Part shown: piece after piece, positions 24,808-36,606 of the stretch
Layout: every line of letters begins with the position of its first letter
Position numbering within the stretch: position 1 is the stretch's first letter
DNA from: Stromatinia cepivora
Lineage: Eukaryota; Ascomycota; Leotiomycetes; Helotiales; Sclerotiniaceae
NCBI GenBank assembly: GCA_014898415.1
Contig: RCTD01000004.1
Span: 1,115,001-1,179,000, forward strand
Length of the DNA stretch: 64,000 bases
Reading direction: 5' to 3'
Made by a program: the position numbers and the translations under genes
The notes under the pieces: model-generated
Told to the model about the DNA's origin: nothing
The model's database searches: none
Seen by the model: the letters and a program-made list of their open reading frames with translations, nothing else

Positions 24808-26586
24808 GTTGTATGTGCCCAGATGGAGGTGGGACCGTTAACCGTGGAGGTGTTGGATCGTGAACCTCCGTCTTTTGTTTATCAGAAGTACAAAGATTAC
24901 TGTTATTGTCATTATTCATGTGCCTGCTGCTACAACAACTTCACCTAAGGCATCGATGCATACATCAAACGTGACAGAAATACTATGGTTTCACGTGACT
25001 TGAGTCTTTCGAAGTGAATCGTATTCCCTCATTGAGTTGTATTTGGTCCCTCTAAACTTTAAATTATGAAGTTAACGAACTAAATACTTGAATACATGTA
25101 AACTTTGTCTGCTTTTCGCATTAGAGATTTGCTACACCCGTTGAGCGTGCTTGTTTTAGCGCGAACCCCGCTAGCATAATTTTAACCATGAACCTTTTCC
25201 ATTTGAGGTCAGTTGCCTATACACAGTTCCGATATCTGAAAGAATCGTTCATCAAGAATGAACCATGCGCAAACTTGTTTCGCCTAAATTCGAAGTCCTT
25301 ACGTCGATATCCATTATGAGTGGTGTGCTGGAGATGGGAAGCGGCTCGTCTCCTTGCTGCCACTAAAACGGGAAATATACTTCGATATCGGAGGAAGGCA
25401 CAAATCAAGAATAGATACTTGAGGCTCAAGGAATGGGCCTACCTAGTATACGGCTAATCCTTCTTTATATGGAGGAGAATACTCAATCTACTCTTCTCAG
25501 AATCTGATATTAAAGCGCTTAAAGCTTGAAAATCTTCCGATACCCTGTCAATTAATAGGTCTTTGCTCAGCTTTCGCAATTCGACATATGCAATGTTGGG
25601 GCTACACTACCATTTCGGGCTGTTACTACTTATCATCGAGACCGAATACAATTATTCTTCTATGCGGGTAGTACTGCATGCGAATTAGGAGGTGGATAGC
25701 CACATAGCCACATAGGCATGGATAAGTGATGATGGTAGGCTATGGACAAGGCATTGATTTCATTGCGTTCCACCAACAGTTGTTTTCTGCATGTCCGGAC
25801 ATTCATCACCAACAATTGATTTTATACCTATCTTTCATTCATCATTAATCATTTTACATATCTACGTTTTGTTTTAAGTTCTTCTACCTTGATTAGCAAT
25901 AAGTCTAATAATGGCCCCGGATACGAGCGTCAAATATCATTCGGAGCATAGAAAAACTTTGGCCTTGAAGCATCTCGAAGGCACATGATGAATACCCCTG
26001 TTTACGGTTGTACAACAATCGATGAAGTGTGGAAGTACAAGGCCATGGTTCATCCGTCAATCCTTGTCAGAAAACTCCTGCAGGACATAAACAAATTTTA
26101 TTATTGGATCGCCACCGACATAGGTATGTCGCTCATTCTCCAAAGAGAGGAAAGAGTTGAGACATATGTTAAGTACCGACGGCATGGTACCTTGTGATTT
26201 CTCTCTTATAAATGGAAAGTTGTATGGATGAGAGGTGACACAGAAAACTTGAACTTCGACTTATCTCTGAGAAGAATCACGGATTCTCATACGAAGCGGC
26301 TACCTCGGCGCTCGACAAGCCTTAAGAGCTCCCTTGGATCACTTTGATCGTATCTCTACCTTCCTAGATATTTTAGTCTTCACAATATGCTTGTTTCATG
26401 AATATTTGCACTTTTACCCTACCGAGTCTGGTTAACTTTGTACGACAAACACGCAAGCTCTACGATACTAGAAGGGTCGAACGCAAGGCTCGAGGTTGGA
26501 ATTTTCATATCAGTACTACTGATGGTTTCAAACCTTTACTCAACAGCTTCATAATCATCATTTCCACGACCAATATATCTCAAAAC
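24808..26586. other. Intergenic
   Basis: No convincing gene. A short open stretch at 25911-26197 (two small frames, MAPDTSVKYHSEHRK... and ...TTIDEVWKYKAMVHPS...) reads as protein-like in places but is broken by stops and has no recognised motif. Confidence 0.35.
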
Positions 26587-28258
26587 ATGGTGCGGTTTCT
26601 GGTTTCGTTTGGACTATTCAGTCTTGTCACCAATATCGCGCTCGCGTTAATGGTTACACCTGACTCGCCATGCATGTCTTTATGTAGTGATGGTCAGGGC
26701 TCGGATAGTATCGACGGAAGTGAAATTGTCTGCCAAAACAATGATTTCATAACCATTACAGCTGGCCAAAAGCTCAACTCATGTCTCTCTTGCTTACAAT
26801 TGAGCACTGCAGCTGGTGACGATCAAAATGATCAACACTGCTTTATATGTGAGTTTAATTCTAAAACGCTAGTTTGAAAAATATTTGTATATTAATACTC
26901 AGCAGATAATATTCGTTATACGTTAGCATCATGTTTATATGGATTTTCCAATGCTACTAATACCATAGCCACACCATGTTCTACCTCCAAGGCATGTGGT
27001 CCATTGCAATTAGCAATCGAAGATGGAAACTTCATTACCGGCAATGAGACCGCTTATGGTTATTGTTCAGTGAACTACAATTCGATCCTAAGTAGCGGCA
27101 CTTCCGCGTGTATAAGTTGTCTTCAAGGTGGCAGCATCCAATCATATCTTTCGAATTGTGAGTTTTACACCCTCAACTTACGGATATCAAACACTAATTA
27201 GCACAGTCATAATAGCCCTCCAGGCAGGATGTCACCAACAACCACCTGACGGAACAATCATCGGACTCAACGACTCCGTCTTCTCTCAACACATCATAAC
27301 GGAAACCTCCCCCGGAAAAAGTTACAATACCACTGTTCCCACCACCTCCAAAAAAGGCCTATCCAAAAACACCATCATTGGTATCTCCGTCGGTCTCGGC
27401 ATTCTTCTTCTCGTCACCATCTTCATAATTTGCATTATATGGCGTAAATCCATCTCCCTAAAACGTCGACGCAATGACGACTCTTCTCTAGATGAAAGAT
27501 ATGGCGCTCTCAATATCACTGCACCAAATGAAGGTGCATTTGGAAATCCACAGACTCGATTTAAAACTATTTCTCTAGCTGCTCCTCCACCGGCTAGGAA
27601 ACATAAAAACACGAATACCACACAGCTCTTCAATCTCTCAAAATATCATAGCGATGACGAAAGTTTCCATAAACGCGATACGGTTATTCTTCCAGCTCAT
27701 CAAGCTTATTATCCCCCTTCTCATCCACATTCACATCCAAAACTGGAAGATATGGTACCCATAATACTTAACGATAAATCCCCCTCGCCATATCCACATC
27801 CTCCTTCATCAAATGAGCACTCACCTATTTCTAATCTCCCAAGATCTTTTTCCCCGCCAGCACATAATATGGCGCAGGGGACAGATAGAAATGAAGGTGC
27901 TGCATTCTACAACCGAGAAAATGCTCAAAATAAGAAGATGGATAGGAATGTAGACAGAGACAGGGATGTGGATATGAATAGGGATATAACGACGAGTTAC
28001 GCAAGAGCAGCTATTGATGGAACGCAAAATAGTGGGATAAGTGTTTCTTCCCTCTCCCCCAACGCACCGAATAATGAAACAAGGGTAGATAGTGGTGCAG
28101 TGGAGCGGACAAGAAGTCCTCGGGTGGGAGGGGAAAATACGGGGGTGAGGGAGAGAGATGGAGAGAGAGAAAGGGAAAAGAAGAAAAAGAGAGGAGCGAG
28201 GAGAATGCCGGTTATTAGTGATCATCAGGATCAGGATCAATGGCCTGGGGAATTTTGA
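26587..28258 (+). CDS. Cys-rich single-pass membrane protein, copy A
   Basis: The model is join(26587..26848, 26906..27157, 27207..28258), 521 aa. The first intron (57 nt) has donor GTGAGT and acceptor GCAG; the second (49 nt) has donor GTGAGT, a CTAAT branch and acceptor CACAG. The start at 26587 opens directly into a signal peptide ([20 protein letters not shown]). The lumenal part (to about residue 240) has 13 cysteines in CxxxC, IVCQN, CLSC, GYCS and CISCLQ contexts and several N-glycosylation sites. A transmembrane helix follows ([23 protein letters not shown]), then a Lys/Arg stop-transfer and a long Pro/Ser-rich cytoplasmic tail with a basic end. It is clearly paralogous to the gene at 32173: 12 cysteines, the YN(I/L)RY segment and intron 1 position are shared. 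No named family was recognised; the layout suggests a cell-surface sensor or adaptor. Confidence 0.82.
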
Positions 28259-28261
28259 TGG

Positions 28262-28527
28262 GAGATGAGAGATGAGAGATGAGAGATGAGAGATGAGAGA
28301 TGAGAGATGAGAGATGAGAGATGAGAGATGAGAGATGAGAGATGAGAGATGAGAGATGAGAGATGAGAGATGAGAGATGAGAGATGAGAGATGAGAGATG
28401 AGAGATGAGAGATGAGAGATGAGAGATGAGAGATGAGAGATGAGAGATGAGAGATGAGAGATGAGAGATGAGAGATGAGAGATGAGAGATGAGAGATGAG
28501 AGATGAGAGATGAGAGATGAGAGATGA
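28262..28527 (+). repeat. Heptamer minisatellite, 38 copies of GAGATGA
   Basis: An uninterrupted tandem array of the 7-bp unit GAGATGA, 266 bp long, that is exactly 38 units. It begins 3 bp after the stop codon of the copy A gene, so it must lie in that gene's 3' UTR. No unit variants were seen by eye. Confidence 0.95.
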
Positions 28528-29899
28528 TGGGTGTGATGATGATTAGATGATAGTCGATGTGTTTTTTTTTTTGACATGCTATCTATATTTCCTTAATGTA
28601 TGAATTTTTGGGGTGGGTATGGATTTATAATTAGGTAGCTACTGGGCGAAGCTGGTAAGGTTACTTGAAAAGCGGGATTATCACCAGCTGGATTGGGGAT
28701 TCCTTGCTTTGGACTTGGATTTGAACTTGGATTGGATTTGGATTTGGACCTGTACCTGTATTTGGAGATAAATATTAATGATAACATGAGATAGGATTGA
28801 TTAATTGATAAACATCAACTATATAAAATTGCACGAAATTCTTCCACATCATATCACCAAATAATCAATCATCCGGAAAGGTGAGACGAGGAATCCATTA
28901 CATTTCTCATATCTACGCGATTCAAACAATACTTTTTTTTTATCCCTGTCTATCTGGTGCTCAATTCGATAGATAAATAAATAAATGGTCATCATAACCC
29001 TTCTACCTTTTGAAGATAGTTGGACTTTCTATCTTTTCATTTTCATCTCCCGAATTTCCAGATTCCAGATTCTATACTCTAATTTTTTATTTCCAATTTC
29101 CTGATATTGATCTATCCTATTATGCGCAATAAGATAAAGCTAAATCTTGCTTCTTTAATCGTGTTTCTAGCAAAGTATAAAACTTAAGGGTGTGCAATAT
29201 ATTCATTCGAGTCACCTATATTGGGGGCGCTTAATTATAACTTCTCGTTTTATAAGATCGACATCTAGATAGATGAGTAAGGTCTTTTATACCCACCACG
29301 CCACCTCAGCACAAAAATAGTGTATCCGTGAAGAAATTCAAAGATGGGATCTCATCAAACGGTACGTACAGTGCGCTGCGAGTGTGTGCTTATACGGCGT
29401 TAACGTTCCCACCAAAGGATTTTCTTCCCTATTCATATATATTACTTCCTAATTCAAAGTCCTCATTATTCCATGGCCTTTATATGAACTCGTGAAAAAC
29501 TTCCACTATTCCTCGTGGGACAATGATATTGTTACTTACTATGCAAATAGATGCAATGCTGGAGGCATAGTTGGTGTATCTGGAATATGTTCCGTACCTG
29601 GTGTGTTGACCTCGCTTGTATGAATCTTGCTCAAGCTGACTTTGTTAATAAGCTGGAGGAAACGTAAGGGTGGAGATGCATCAGCAACCAGGAGATCGAT
29701 GCGCCAATGAAGCGATTGGAGGTGCTCACTATTGATCGATAATTTTATACATATCCAAGATCTCAAATGCTGCGACAGATACTGGCTCTGGTTCATGGTT
29801 TAGAGTAGACCAAGAGGGATATAATGTGACTCGTCAGTAGTGGGGTCCGGTATGTCTCCTCTCTCTACCCGAAGCCTTGTTCCCAACCGGGGAAGTATT
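28528..29899. other. Intergenic
   Basis: AT-rich sequence with no supported gene. It contains a T9 run at 28561-28572 and a GGATTTGGATTTGGA-type repeat near 28715-28750. Confidence 0.35.
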
Positions 29900-29925
29900 T
29901 GACGAGAGTATAAGGCCAACATATA

Positions 29926-30238
29926 ACACAGCAAACACTAAACGCCAATTGTGGAAAACAGTCTTTCATCATTCCATCAACACTTGCACCTGGTGCCTAC
30001 CTGCTACGCGCAGAGGTTATGGCTTTGTATGTAGCAAGGTCTGTAGGAGGCGCCCAACTTTACATGTCTTATTTTCAACTCAACGTAACAGGCTCAGGCA
30101 GGGAAAACTCGTTTCCAGGGGCATATTCGGCAAACAGATCCGGGAATTCTTATCAATATCTACCAGATCGTAAACAATTACACTATACCAGGACCAACTA
30201 CAGTCTTTACTGGCTACGAAGTGAGCGCATATTCTTAA
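29926..30238 (+). pseudogene. AA9 lytic polysaccharide monooxygenase, 3' fragment
   Basis: AA9 enzymes are secreted copper oxidases that cleave cellulose. From 29926 one frame reads TLNANCGKQSFIIPSTLAPG, then AYLLRAEVMALYVA, then GGAQLYMSYFQLNVTGSG and SFPGAYSAN, which follows the AA9 C-terminal half. One extra base at about 30136 shifts the frame; the next frame continues with DPGILINIYQIVNNYTIPGP and stops at 30236-30238. The Gln and Tyr of AQxY remain, but the histidines usual in the RHEIIALH segment are replaced (RAEVMALY) and the Cys of YMSCFQ is Tyr. The N-terminal half with the essential His1 was not found upstream. Truncation, frameshift and lost residues make this a decayed copy. Confidence 0.78.
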
Positions 30239-32172
30239 GACAAGAAGAAATGACTGGAGGGCGCGGTTGTAGATTGCTTGTAGACCCTTGCTTCATGCCC
30301 AAAGGATATGTAGCCTTATGCTTCCAAATCAATAATCAGGCGTCGATTTGAAGCATGATCTTTGTAGGCAGAAAATTGATAATTGTATTAGATCAATATG
30401 ATTGATGCAACTGAACGAATTGAGTTTTATTAGTGGGGTCAAATGAATGTCCCATGCTGGACAATACGAGGCGAAAAACCCAGGAGTTTGGTTGAAGCGC
30501 CGTGGCATGAAAGGGGTTTACGAATGAGAACATTTTGTTTCCACCAAAAAAGTAAACGTAAAGTATTTGGAATAGCGGCAGTATACTGGGATTCGTTTGG
30601 ATTGGTGTGTTGACTCTTCCGAAGAGAAAGACCTGATTTCCGTGTCACCTCACATTAACAATAAGCGCCATTGGTGGTACAATCTACTGTGCTGTGCTGT
30701 GCTGTGATATTGTGCCTCTGATGATTCGAATGGGATGAGCTCGAGTGTAGAGTCGGACGACTTTGATAACTTTCGACTTTGGCTTTGGAAATAATGCATA
30801 CGGAATACAACAGTTGCGTTGGCTTGTGTTCATGCAAATAATAAAGTATATATAAATCGTAACTCGTTGAAGTTATTTTGCAGCTGAAATTGAACGGATG
30901 GATCCAATTGGAGGGTTGACTTGCTGACACATCTCCTCTTATCCACTTAAAACTGCAACCGGGCCGCTCCGGAAACCAATTACAGTACAGGTAAGTGTTG
31001 TAAAATTTGGTGAAGAGCAGATGGAAATCATGGAATGAGGAATAACTGGGCACCGAGAAGATTGATTGGATTGGAGAGAAAATTAAAATATGAAGATCAT
31101 GTGCTTGTCTTTGTCTATGCGGAATATACGGAAACGTTGGTGGGAATTGGTCTAGAGCAAATCGAGTGGAATTATTGAATTTTTTGTGATAAGATTTGAA
31201 AATGGTAGGGGTGAGAAGATGATGATCTACATGAAGGTGACGGTGACGGTGACGGTGACGGTGACGGTGATGGTTTTTTCTCAAAAGGTACTGGTTATGC
31301 TGAAAGTGGGAACATCTACAAGCCATTCCAAAGTACTAGGTATACTATACGGAGTATATATCACCAAGTGTTGGTGTTTCGACCATCTAACCAAACATAT
31401 TCAAGACTTTTGTTAGATCATTGCATCAAATTCATCATCAATCATATATGTACCAATACACAGCCATTAATTATATGATTCGGTATTTCGGACCCCAAAA
31501 GAAGTATTTCAAATTCAACCGTCCTTTTACCGTTAGCTATGCCACTTCCTTAAGCCTTAAGGGAAGAAGAAAAGCTCCAATCATGATGATTAATTATATG
31601 AAGATATACCCATGCTCATAAAGATGGTCAATAACCATGTCCGCATGGGTGCCTTGTACCTTACCTTGGCCTTTTATTCAACCGCCAGACATGAATGTGA
31701 TCGATGCACCGGGAAGGAAGTTGAGTGGATGTGATGGTGTGCGGAGAACGAACCACAACTGCAAGTCCTTATCACACACATAATCCACCCATCACCTCAA
31801 TTTTTTTTCAAAAGTCATACAAGAATGTCGTCTTCCCGCAATACGAACGAGATTCATGAAGTTCATGAATCGGTTGAATGTTGTGGGACCAAATTTTTAT
31901 TTTTTAATATCTTTATGACTGTTCAATAGAGGATCAATCAATCCTCACTCCATAACGGTGATATTCGGATGAGATAGATCTTGCTGGTCGAGATCAAACA
32001 TCGAATCTATAGCTATTTCATTATTACTCTTTCCCACTTCACGATACACAGGAAAGATCCTGGACGAGATAAAGCGATAAGGAATTGCTTTGAAAGTTCA
32101 ATAATTTATACCCTACCTACCACAAATCATTTCCTTCCGTTACCCATCAACATATAATAACATATCCGCAAC
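30239..32172. other. Intergenic
   Basis: No supported gene. Holds a hexamer repeat at 31236-31270 and the promoter region of the copy B gene. A CTGTG repeat (TGTGCTGTGCTGTGCTGTG) lies at about 30688-30706. Confidence 0.35.
31236..31270 (+). repeat. Hexamer microsatellite (GGTGAC)6
   Basis: Six near-perfect GGTGAC units in tandem. Confidence 0.9.
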
Positions 32173-33612
32173 ATGCGGTCCTCAATAATATTAGCACCGA
32201 GCCTCTTCCTCCTCACATCCTTCATACAATCCACAAACGCATTGAAAGCACTATCGAATTCACCATGTGCCCCGAAATGCGGCAATGTTTTAGGAGGAAC
32301 CACGGGGGATAATGATATCGTGTGTCAGAATACGGACTATACAAGCTTAATTGGAACGACATATTCCGGTTGTGTGGGATGTCAATTGACGAGTACATTT
32401 GTTGATCCTTCAACAAACGAAACGGATTTGGAATGGGGTTTATGTACGTTCTTCTTTCCTCGGATGTATATGTGGGAATGTGACTGACATGGTGTGTGAA
32501 TAGATAATTTGAGATACGCCATAAGTTGGTGTCTGTTCGGATATCCAAATAATACAGAAGTGCAGGATACGCCATGTATAACGCCGCTATCATGCGGTCC
32601 CATGAATGATGCCCTCGAATACGGAAATCTGACGACGGACGCCCAAACCGAATATGGATATTGTTCAGACATCGCCACGAATCAAATCCTCCAATGTCAG
32701 AATTGTCTCCGAATCTCCACGGCAACATATTATCTAAATAATTTCTACACGCTGCTCAATGGAGCCTGTGAACAACAACCCGCTCCAGGCTCAACACTAT
32801 CCTTCCAAGGCTCCCCTTTCTCCACCACTCAACTTAACATGACATCTCCAACTCCAAGCGCTGTACCCGGTATAGCCTACCCCGGTCTCTCCCTCAATGG
32901 ACGCATCGGAGTCGCAGTAGGCATAATAGTCTTCGCGCTCTTCATAACCGGTTTCTGCATCATCTTCAACGGACGACGTCGTCGTCGCCGCGTCCTCCGC
33001 CAACATCAGCTCGACACCGGCTACGCAGCTTGGAAAAACACACACAATGCCGATGGACTAGGCGGACACATTCCCGTCACCGATGCCACCAGCGCCGTCT
33101 CAAACATGACCTCCGGCTCCGGAGGTTTCTTCGATAGTCCCAACTCGCAAAAACCGCTGCAGCCACAGTATTGGGGTCAACAGCAACCTCATGGTGGGAA
33201 TTTCAATGGTCCCGCTATCATGACGCCTGTTGAAGATAGTCCCATTACACCTATGGCTGAAAAAGTATACTTATCTCCCTATTCCTCACCATATAGTAGT
33301 CCAGCCACCGCATCCACGGATGCAAATGGGAGGAGTCCGAATGGAGATCCGTGGCCTACGGATCGAAAGGGTAGTTTTGGTCAGGGCACATTCGGACAAG
33401 GAGGAGGTAGTATGGCGGAGAAACTCAAAGCGAGGGAAAGGGAGCGAGCACGCCGAAAGAAAGAAGAAGAAGCAATGAACGAGCGAGATCAAATCGAATT
33501 ACAGAATTTACAAAATCAAAATGTGGCGCCGGTTCTAGGACATCCGGGGTACGGGAGGGAAGGGACGAGGGGTATGACGAGTGAGGATGCGAGGAGGGGT
33601 GATGCGCTTTAG
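32173..33612 (+). CDS. Cys-rich single-pass membrane protein, copy B
   Basis: The model is join(32173..32443, 32504..33612), 459 aa. The 60-nt intron has donor GTACGT, a CTGAC branch and acceptor AATAG. The protein starts with a signal peptide (MRSSIILAPSLFLLTSFIQS) and has 12 lumenal cysteines: SPCAPKC, DIVCQN, CVGC, WCLFGYPN, LSCGP, YGYCS, CQNCLR and GACEQQP. A transmembrane segment (IGVAVGIIVFALFITGFCIIF) is followed at once by a poly-Arg stop-transfer (GRRRRRRV), then a Gly/Ser/Pro-rich cytoplasmic tail ending in a charged helix (REREREARRKK-like). Its cysteines and its intron phase and position (before YNLRY) match copy A, but it lacks copy A's second intron. The function is unknown; a receptor or cell-wall sensor role is inference. 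Confidence 0.85.
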
Positions 33613-34413
33613 TGTTCGCTTTTTTGGTAATCGAGGGGTGTAGTTGTGTGTTCATTTTGCGTGGGGACTTTTTGTATATGATTTTTTGTTGATTGTTGAT
33701 TGATTGATTAATTGATTAATTGTTTGATATGATACCATTTTGCGACGGGAAAAGAGGTGGTCTGGGTAAATTGAAAGGAATGAATGGATGGATGATGGAA
33801 GGAAGGATAATACCAACTCACTCCAACAAGTCAATCTAACAATTTGAAGAAAGGAAGAAAAAAGACCACTCCAACAAAAAATTCGTTGGACAGTAAGAAA
33901 ACATATTATATAAATATATATATATAACTACAAAATCCATCCATCTACCCCATACTATAAATACGATAATAAATAACCTACCTGTTTATCTATAATTTCG
34001 ACCTCTTCCCATCTCATTGAATTTTCAACAAAAGGGACTTCGATTATTGGTGAGGACTAGGTAGTCATTTCGCTTGTATAGCTAGATATTCATACAAGCT
34101 ATGCGAAGGAAGATCTTACTACAAATTGCTTCGTTTTTTTTTTCGGATAAAATCTATAATGGGTAATTTAGGAAGGGTTGACTTGGAGGGTAGAATGAGG
34201 AATAGGTAGTGATGATGATTTATATGTAAAGCTATGAGTAAGCGCTGGGAATATTCATATAGGATGGAGAGGTTTCACAATGTTTTTTTGGACCAGGTGG
34301 AAAGATGAGGGATGGATTTGTGTGTTATTCTAGATGCTAATGTAATTGCCCTAGACGATGTTGTTTATTTTCGTGTACCCTTTAGTGATGTGATAGTATA
34401 TGCAACGCTCATT
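33613..34413. other. Intergenic
   Basis: AT-rich spacer with ATTGATTGATTGATTAATTG repeats near 33695-33720 and TATATA runs near 33905-33925. No gene is seen. Confidence 0.35.
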
Positions 34414-35261
34414 TCATGGGGCGATGTCATCCACATTCTTGCCAAAAGAGTCTTTCACATATGCATCTCTGATTTCCCCGCGCCAGACTCTAGGGATTTC
34501 TTCTTCCATACCTGAATCTGAAATCTCTTCCTCAACTTCTCCATCTTCATCCGAGATCTCCTTCCTTAAGTTCTTCATCCGTATCTGAAGTGAATAGAGG
34601 AGTTGTAGCAGTCGTAAAGGCCACAGAACGATTAAAGTCTTTGTAGCTGGCTCTAAAGCCTTGCAAACATGTTGAAGCTTTTCCTGATCAATAGACTCCA
34701 AGAATATTGTTGTCTCTGTGAGTACTTCACGAGCGGAAACGTTGTAAACAGTCCCGGCCCGTTCAAAGCCAGGCTCAGAAGATTGGAAGATCGAGATGGT
34801 GACTTGAGCTGCATCGGGTTTTCCTTCTAGAATAGCTCCCCAAGTGTCGAGATTAGCACTTTATGCCGCTAAAATATTTGGTTCGTTGTTTGTATGGAAG
34901 GGATTTCTAGGGGTGATATGATGCAATTCCCTGCAAGGGGGGAAAAGACCAGAAATTCGCGAATGTGGTCGGAATCCTAGAGACTTCCACGACAGAATCC
35001 GCATAGGATAGTTCAAAGTATGGAATTGCAAGCCTGGAAGCAACTTAAGCTTACGAGCTATTTTATCCTTAATTACGATAGTTGGTGTATTTGGGTCAAA
35101 TTTGATCGATCTGGTGTCGAATAGATGCTTGTAATCTCCATCAACTCATGTGATAGCCCCAAAAATGCCGAATGCCTATGTGGGTGAAGAGCCGGGGTTG
35201 TTGCGCGAGAGCTGTTGATGATGAGATAGGACATGTCTGCGTTTGCGAATGAGCCAGTCAT
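34414..35261 (-). pseudogene. Disabled gene of unknown function
   Basis: Read on the minus strand, protein-like sequence runs nearly the whole length but is broken. It opens with MTGSFANADMSYLII and an FLGLSHELMEI segment (similar in feel to the start of F-box or 2EXR-type fungal proteins). The frame must shift at about 35120 to read KFDPNTPTIVIKDKIARKL, then LLPGLQFHTLNYPMRILSW. An in-frame TAA at 34861-34863 interrupts before SANLDTWGAILEGKPDAA, and the frame then stays open through a charged, Glu-rich end. No intron with usable GT..AG borders removes the stop. The frameshift plus the stop indicate a pseudogene or a sequencing error. The family could not be named. Confidence 0.5.
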
Positions 35262-35441
35262 GATATCGATAAATGATCAAGAAGTCTTGATATTTGACGT
35301 GTAGTTGTTTGGATGCGTATGATATCAGCGATGTGAATTTCAGTGATATGGTAATATGATGATGGATGATCGAATTTATCTGAACGGAATTGAAGTGAAT
35401 TGATTTGGCGAAGGAGGAGCATTGACAAGGGAGGAAAGCTC

Positions 35442-36396
35442 CTATTCGACCACTCTTCTCGCCCTCGGCATATTCTTCTTTTCCTTCCCCTCCACCTTCT
35501 TTCTCCTCCTCTCGATAACCCGATCCAATTGTCTCCCCTTCAACTCTCCATATGTATCCAGCAGAAACCTCTTCTTCTGTTCTGCCTTCTTCAAATAATA
35601 TGGTGTCTTTCCCTCCTTCACCAACTCCTTTTCCTCCTTCCTATGCTTATCCAATATCTCCCTAGCCTTCCTCTTCTTGGCATCCGTCTTCTTCCTACTC
35701 TCCATACTCAACAAGTCCCTCTTTAATCTCTCCTTCTCATCTTCATCCTTGGTTTTCTTAATCGTCTCCCTTAGCGTCTTAATTTCATCCTCTCGATAAT
35801 CAACCAAGAAATCATACACTTTCTCGATCTTTCCCATATCCACTGGACCGTGCGTGGGATCAAATCGTGGATCTCGAATTTCTCTTTTCTTCACAGGTAC
35901 GACTTCTCTGCGGCGGGAAACTGCTTTCTTGCTGGAAATTTCGGTAGGTGCATTTTTACTACTGCGAGTAAAATCTCGTTGGTCCTTCTTTCCTGCCTTA
36001 CGTTCGGTAGCTTCATTATCTTCCCATCCATCCGCACTGCTCTTCTTTATTTTTTTCGAATCCCTTTTACTAGGCTTGGACATGGTAGCTTGTGCTTTAG
36101 CCAATGCGCCAAAAGAAATCGAGGCTGCTGCATCGTTGGATGTTTCTTCTTCGGATTCAGATGATTCCTATTGGAATGTTAGTGAGGGATCTGGATTCTA
36201 TTTTGACAAATCTAACCTCATCTACCTCATCCTCTGCCTCATCGTTGGAACTTTCCTCTTCCTCATTGTCATCTTTGCCAATTTCTGATGGAGCAGAATC
36301 TGAAGAAGATCCTTCAATTTCCTCAGAAAGCTCCCTTCTTGCTCTCACACGCCTTTGTAGACCAGTGTCTAGCGCTTTTCTCTTCGTTGATAACAT
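35442..36396 (-). CDS. RRP36: rRNA biogenesis protein Rrp36
   Basis: Rrp36 is a nucleolar component of the 90S pre-ribosome needed for early cleavages on the way to 18S rRNA. The model is complement(join(35442..36167, 36217..36396)), 301 aa. The 49-nt intron has donor GTTAGA, a CTAAC branch and acceptor AATAG. The N-terminal third is acidic (runs of Glu/Asp/Ser about residues 20-70). The Rrp36 core follows: RDPRFDPTHGPVDMGKIEK, FLVDYREDEI, then long Lys/Arg/Glu helices and TPYYLKKAEQKKRFLLDTY. The C-terminus is basic (RRRKKVEGKEKK). It lies head to head with the NIF-domain gene, with about 210 bp between start codons. Starting at 36396 (MLSTKRKALD) is preferred over an in-frame upstream ATG at 36510, which would add a non-conserved-looking leader. 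Confidence 0.92.
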
Positions 36397-36606
36397 CTTG
36401 AAATTTTTGTGGTTACTTGAGTTTTGATTCTTGAAATCCAAGCAAGGATCGATTTTGCACGGGGAATTTTTCCCAATTTCAAGGCGGTGAACACCGGAAT
36501 AACAAAACACCGATTAGTCCCACAAACTTCTATCATCAATTTTTCGAAGTTTATCTTCAGCCTTGCAATCTAGAAACAACCAACCCAAGTCAGAATCTCC
36601 GGCTGG
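36397..36606. promoter_or_regulatory. Bidirectional promoter, RRP36 / NIF-domain gene
   Basis: Only 210 bp separate the divergent start codons, so the promoters must overlap or be shared. No specific element was identified. Confidence 0.55.

Noticed and set aside
26398..26586. 63-codon N-terminal extension of copy A
   Set aside because: The signal peptide begins exactly at 26587; the extension would bury it and has no similarity to copy B.
28262..28527. CRISPR-like array
   Set aside because: Units are 7 bp with no spacers; a simple minisatellite in a eukaryote.
28215..28577. Minus-strand frame encoding repeated SLISHLS
   Set aside because: Arises only because the heptamer array happens to lack stops; no coding evidence.
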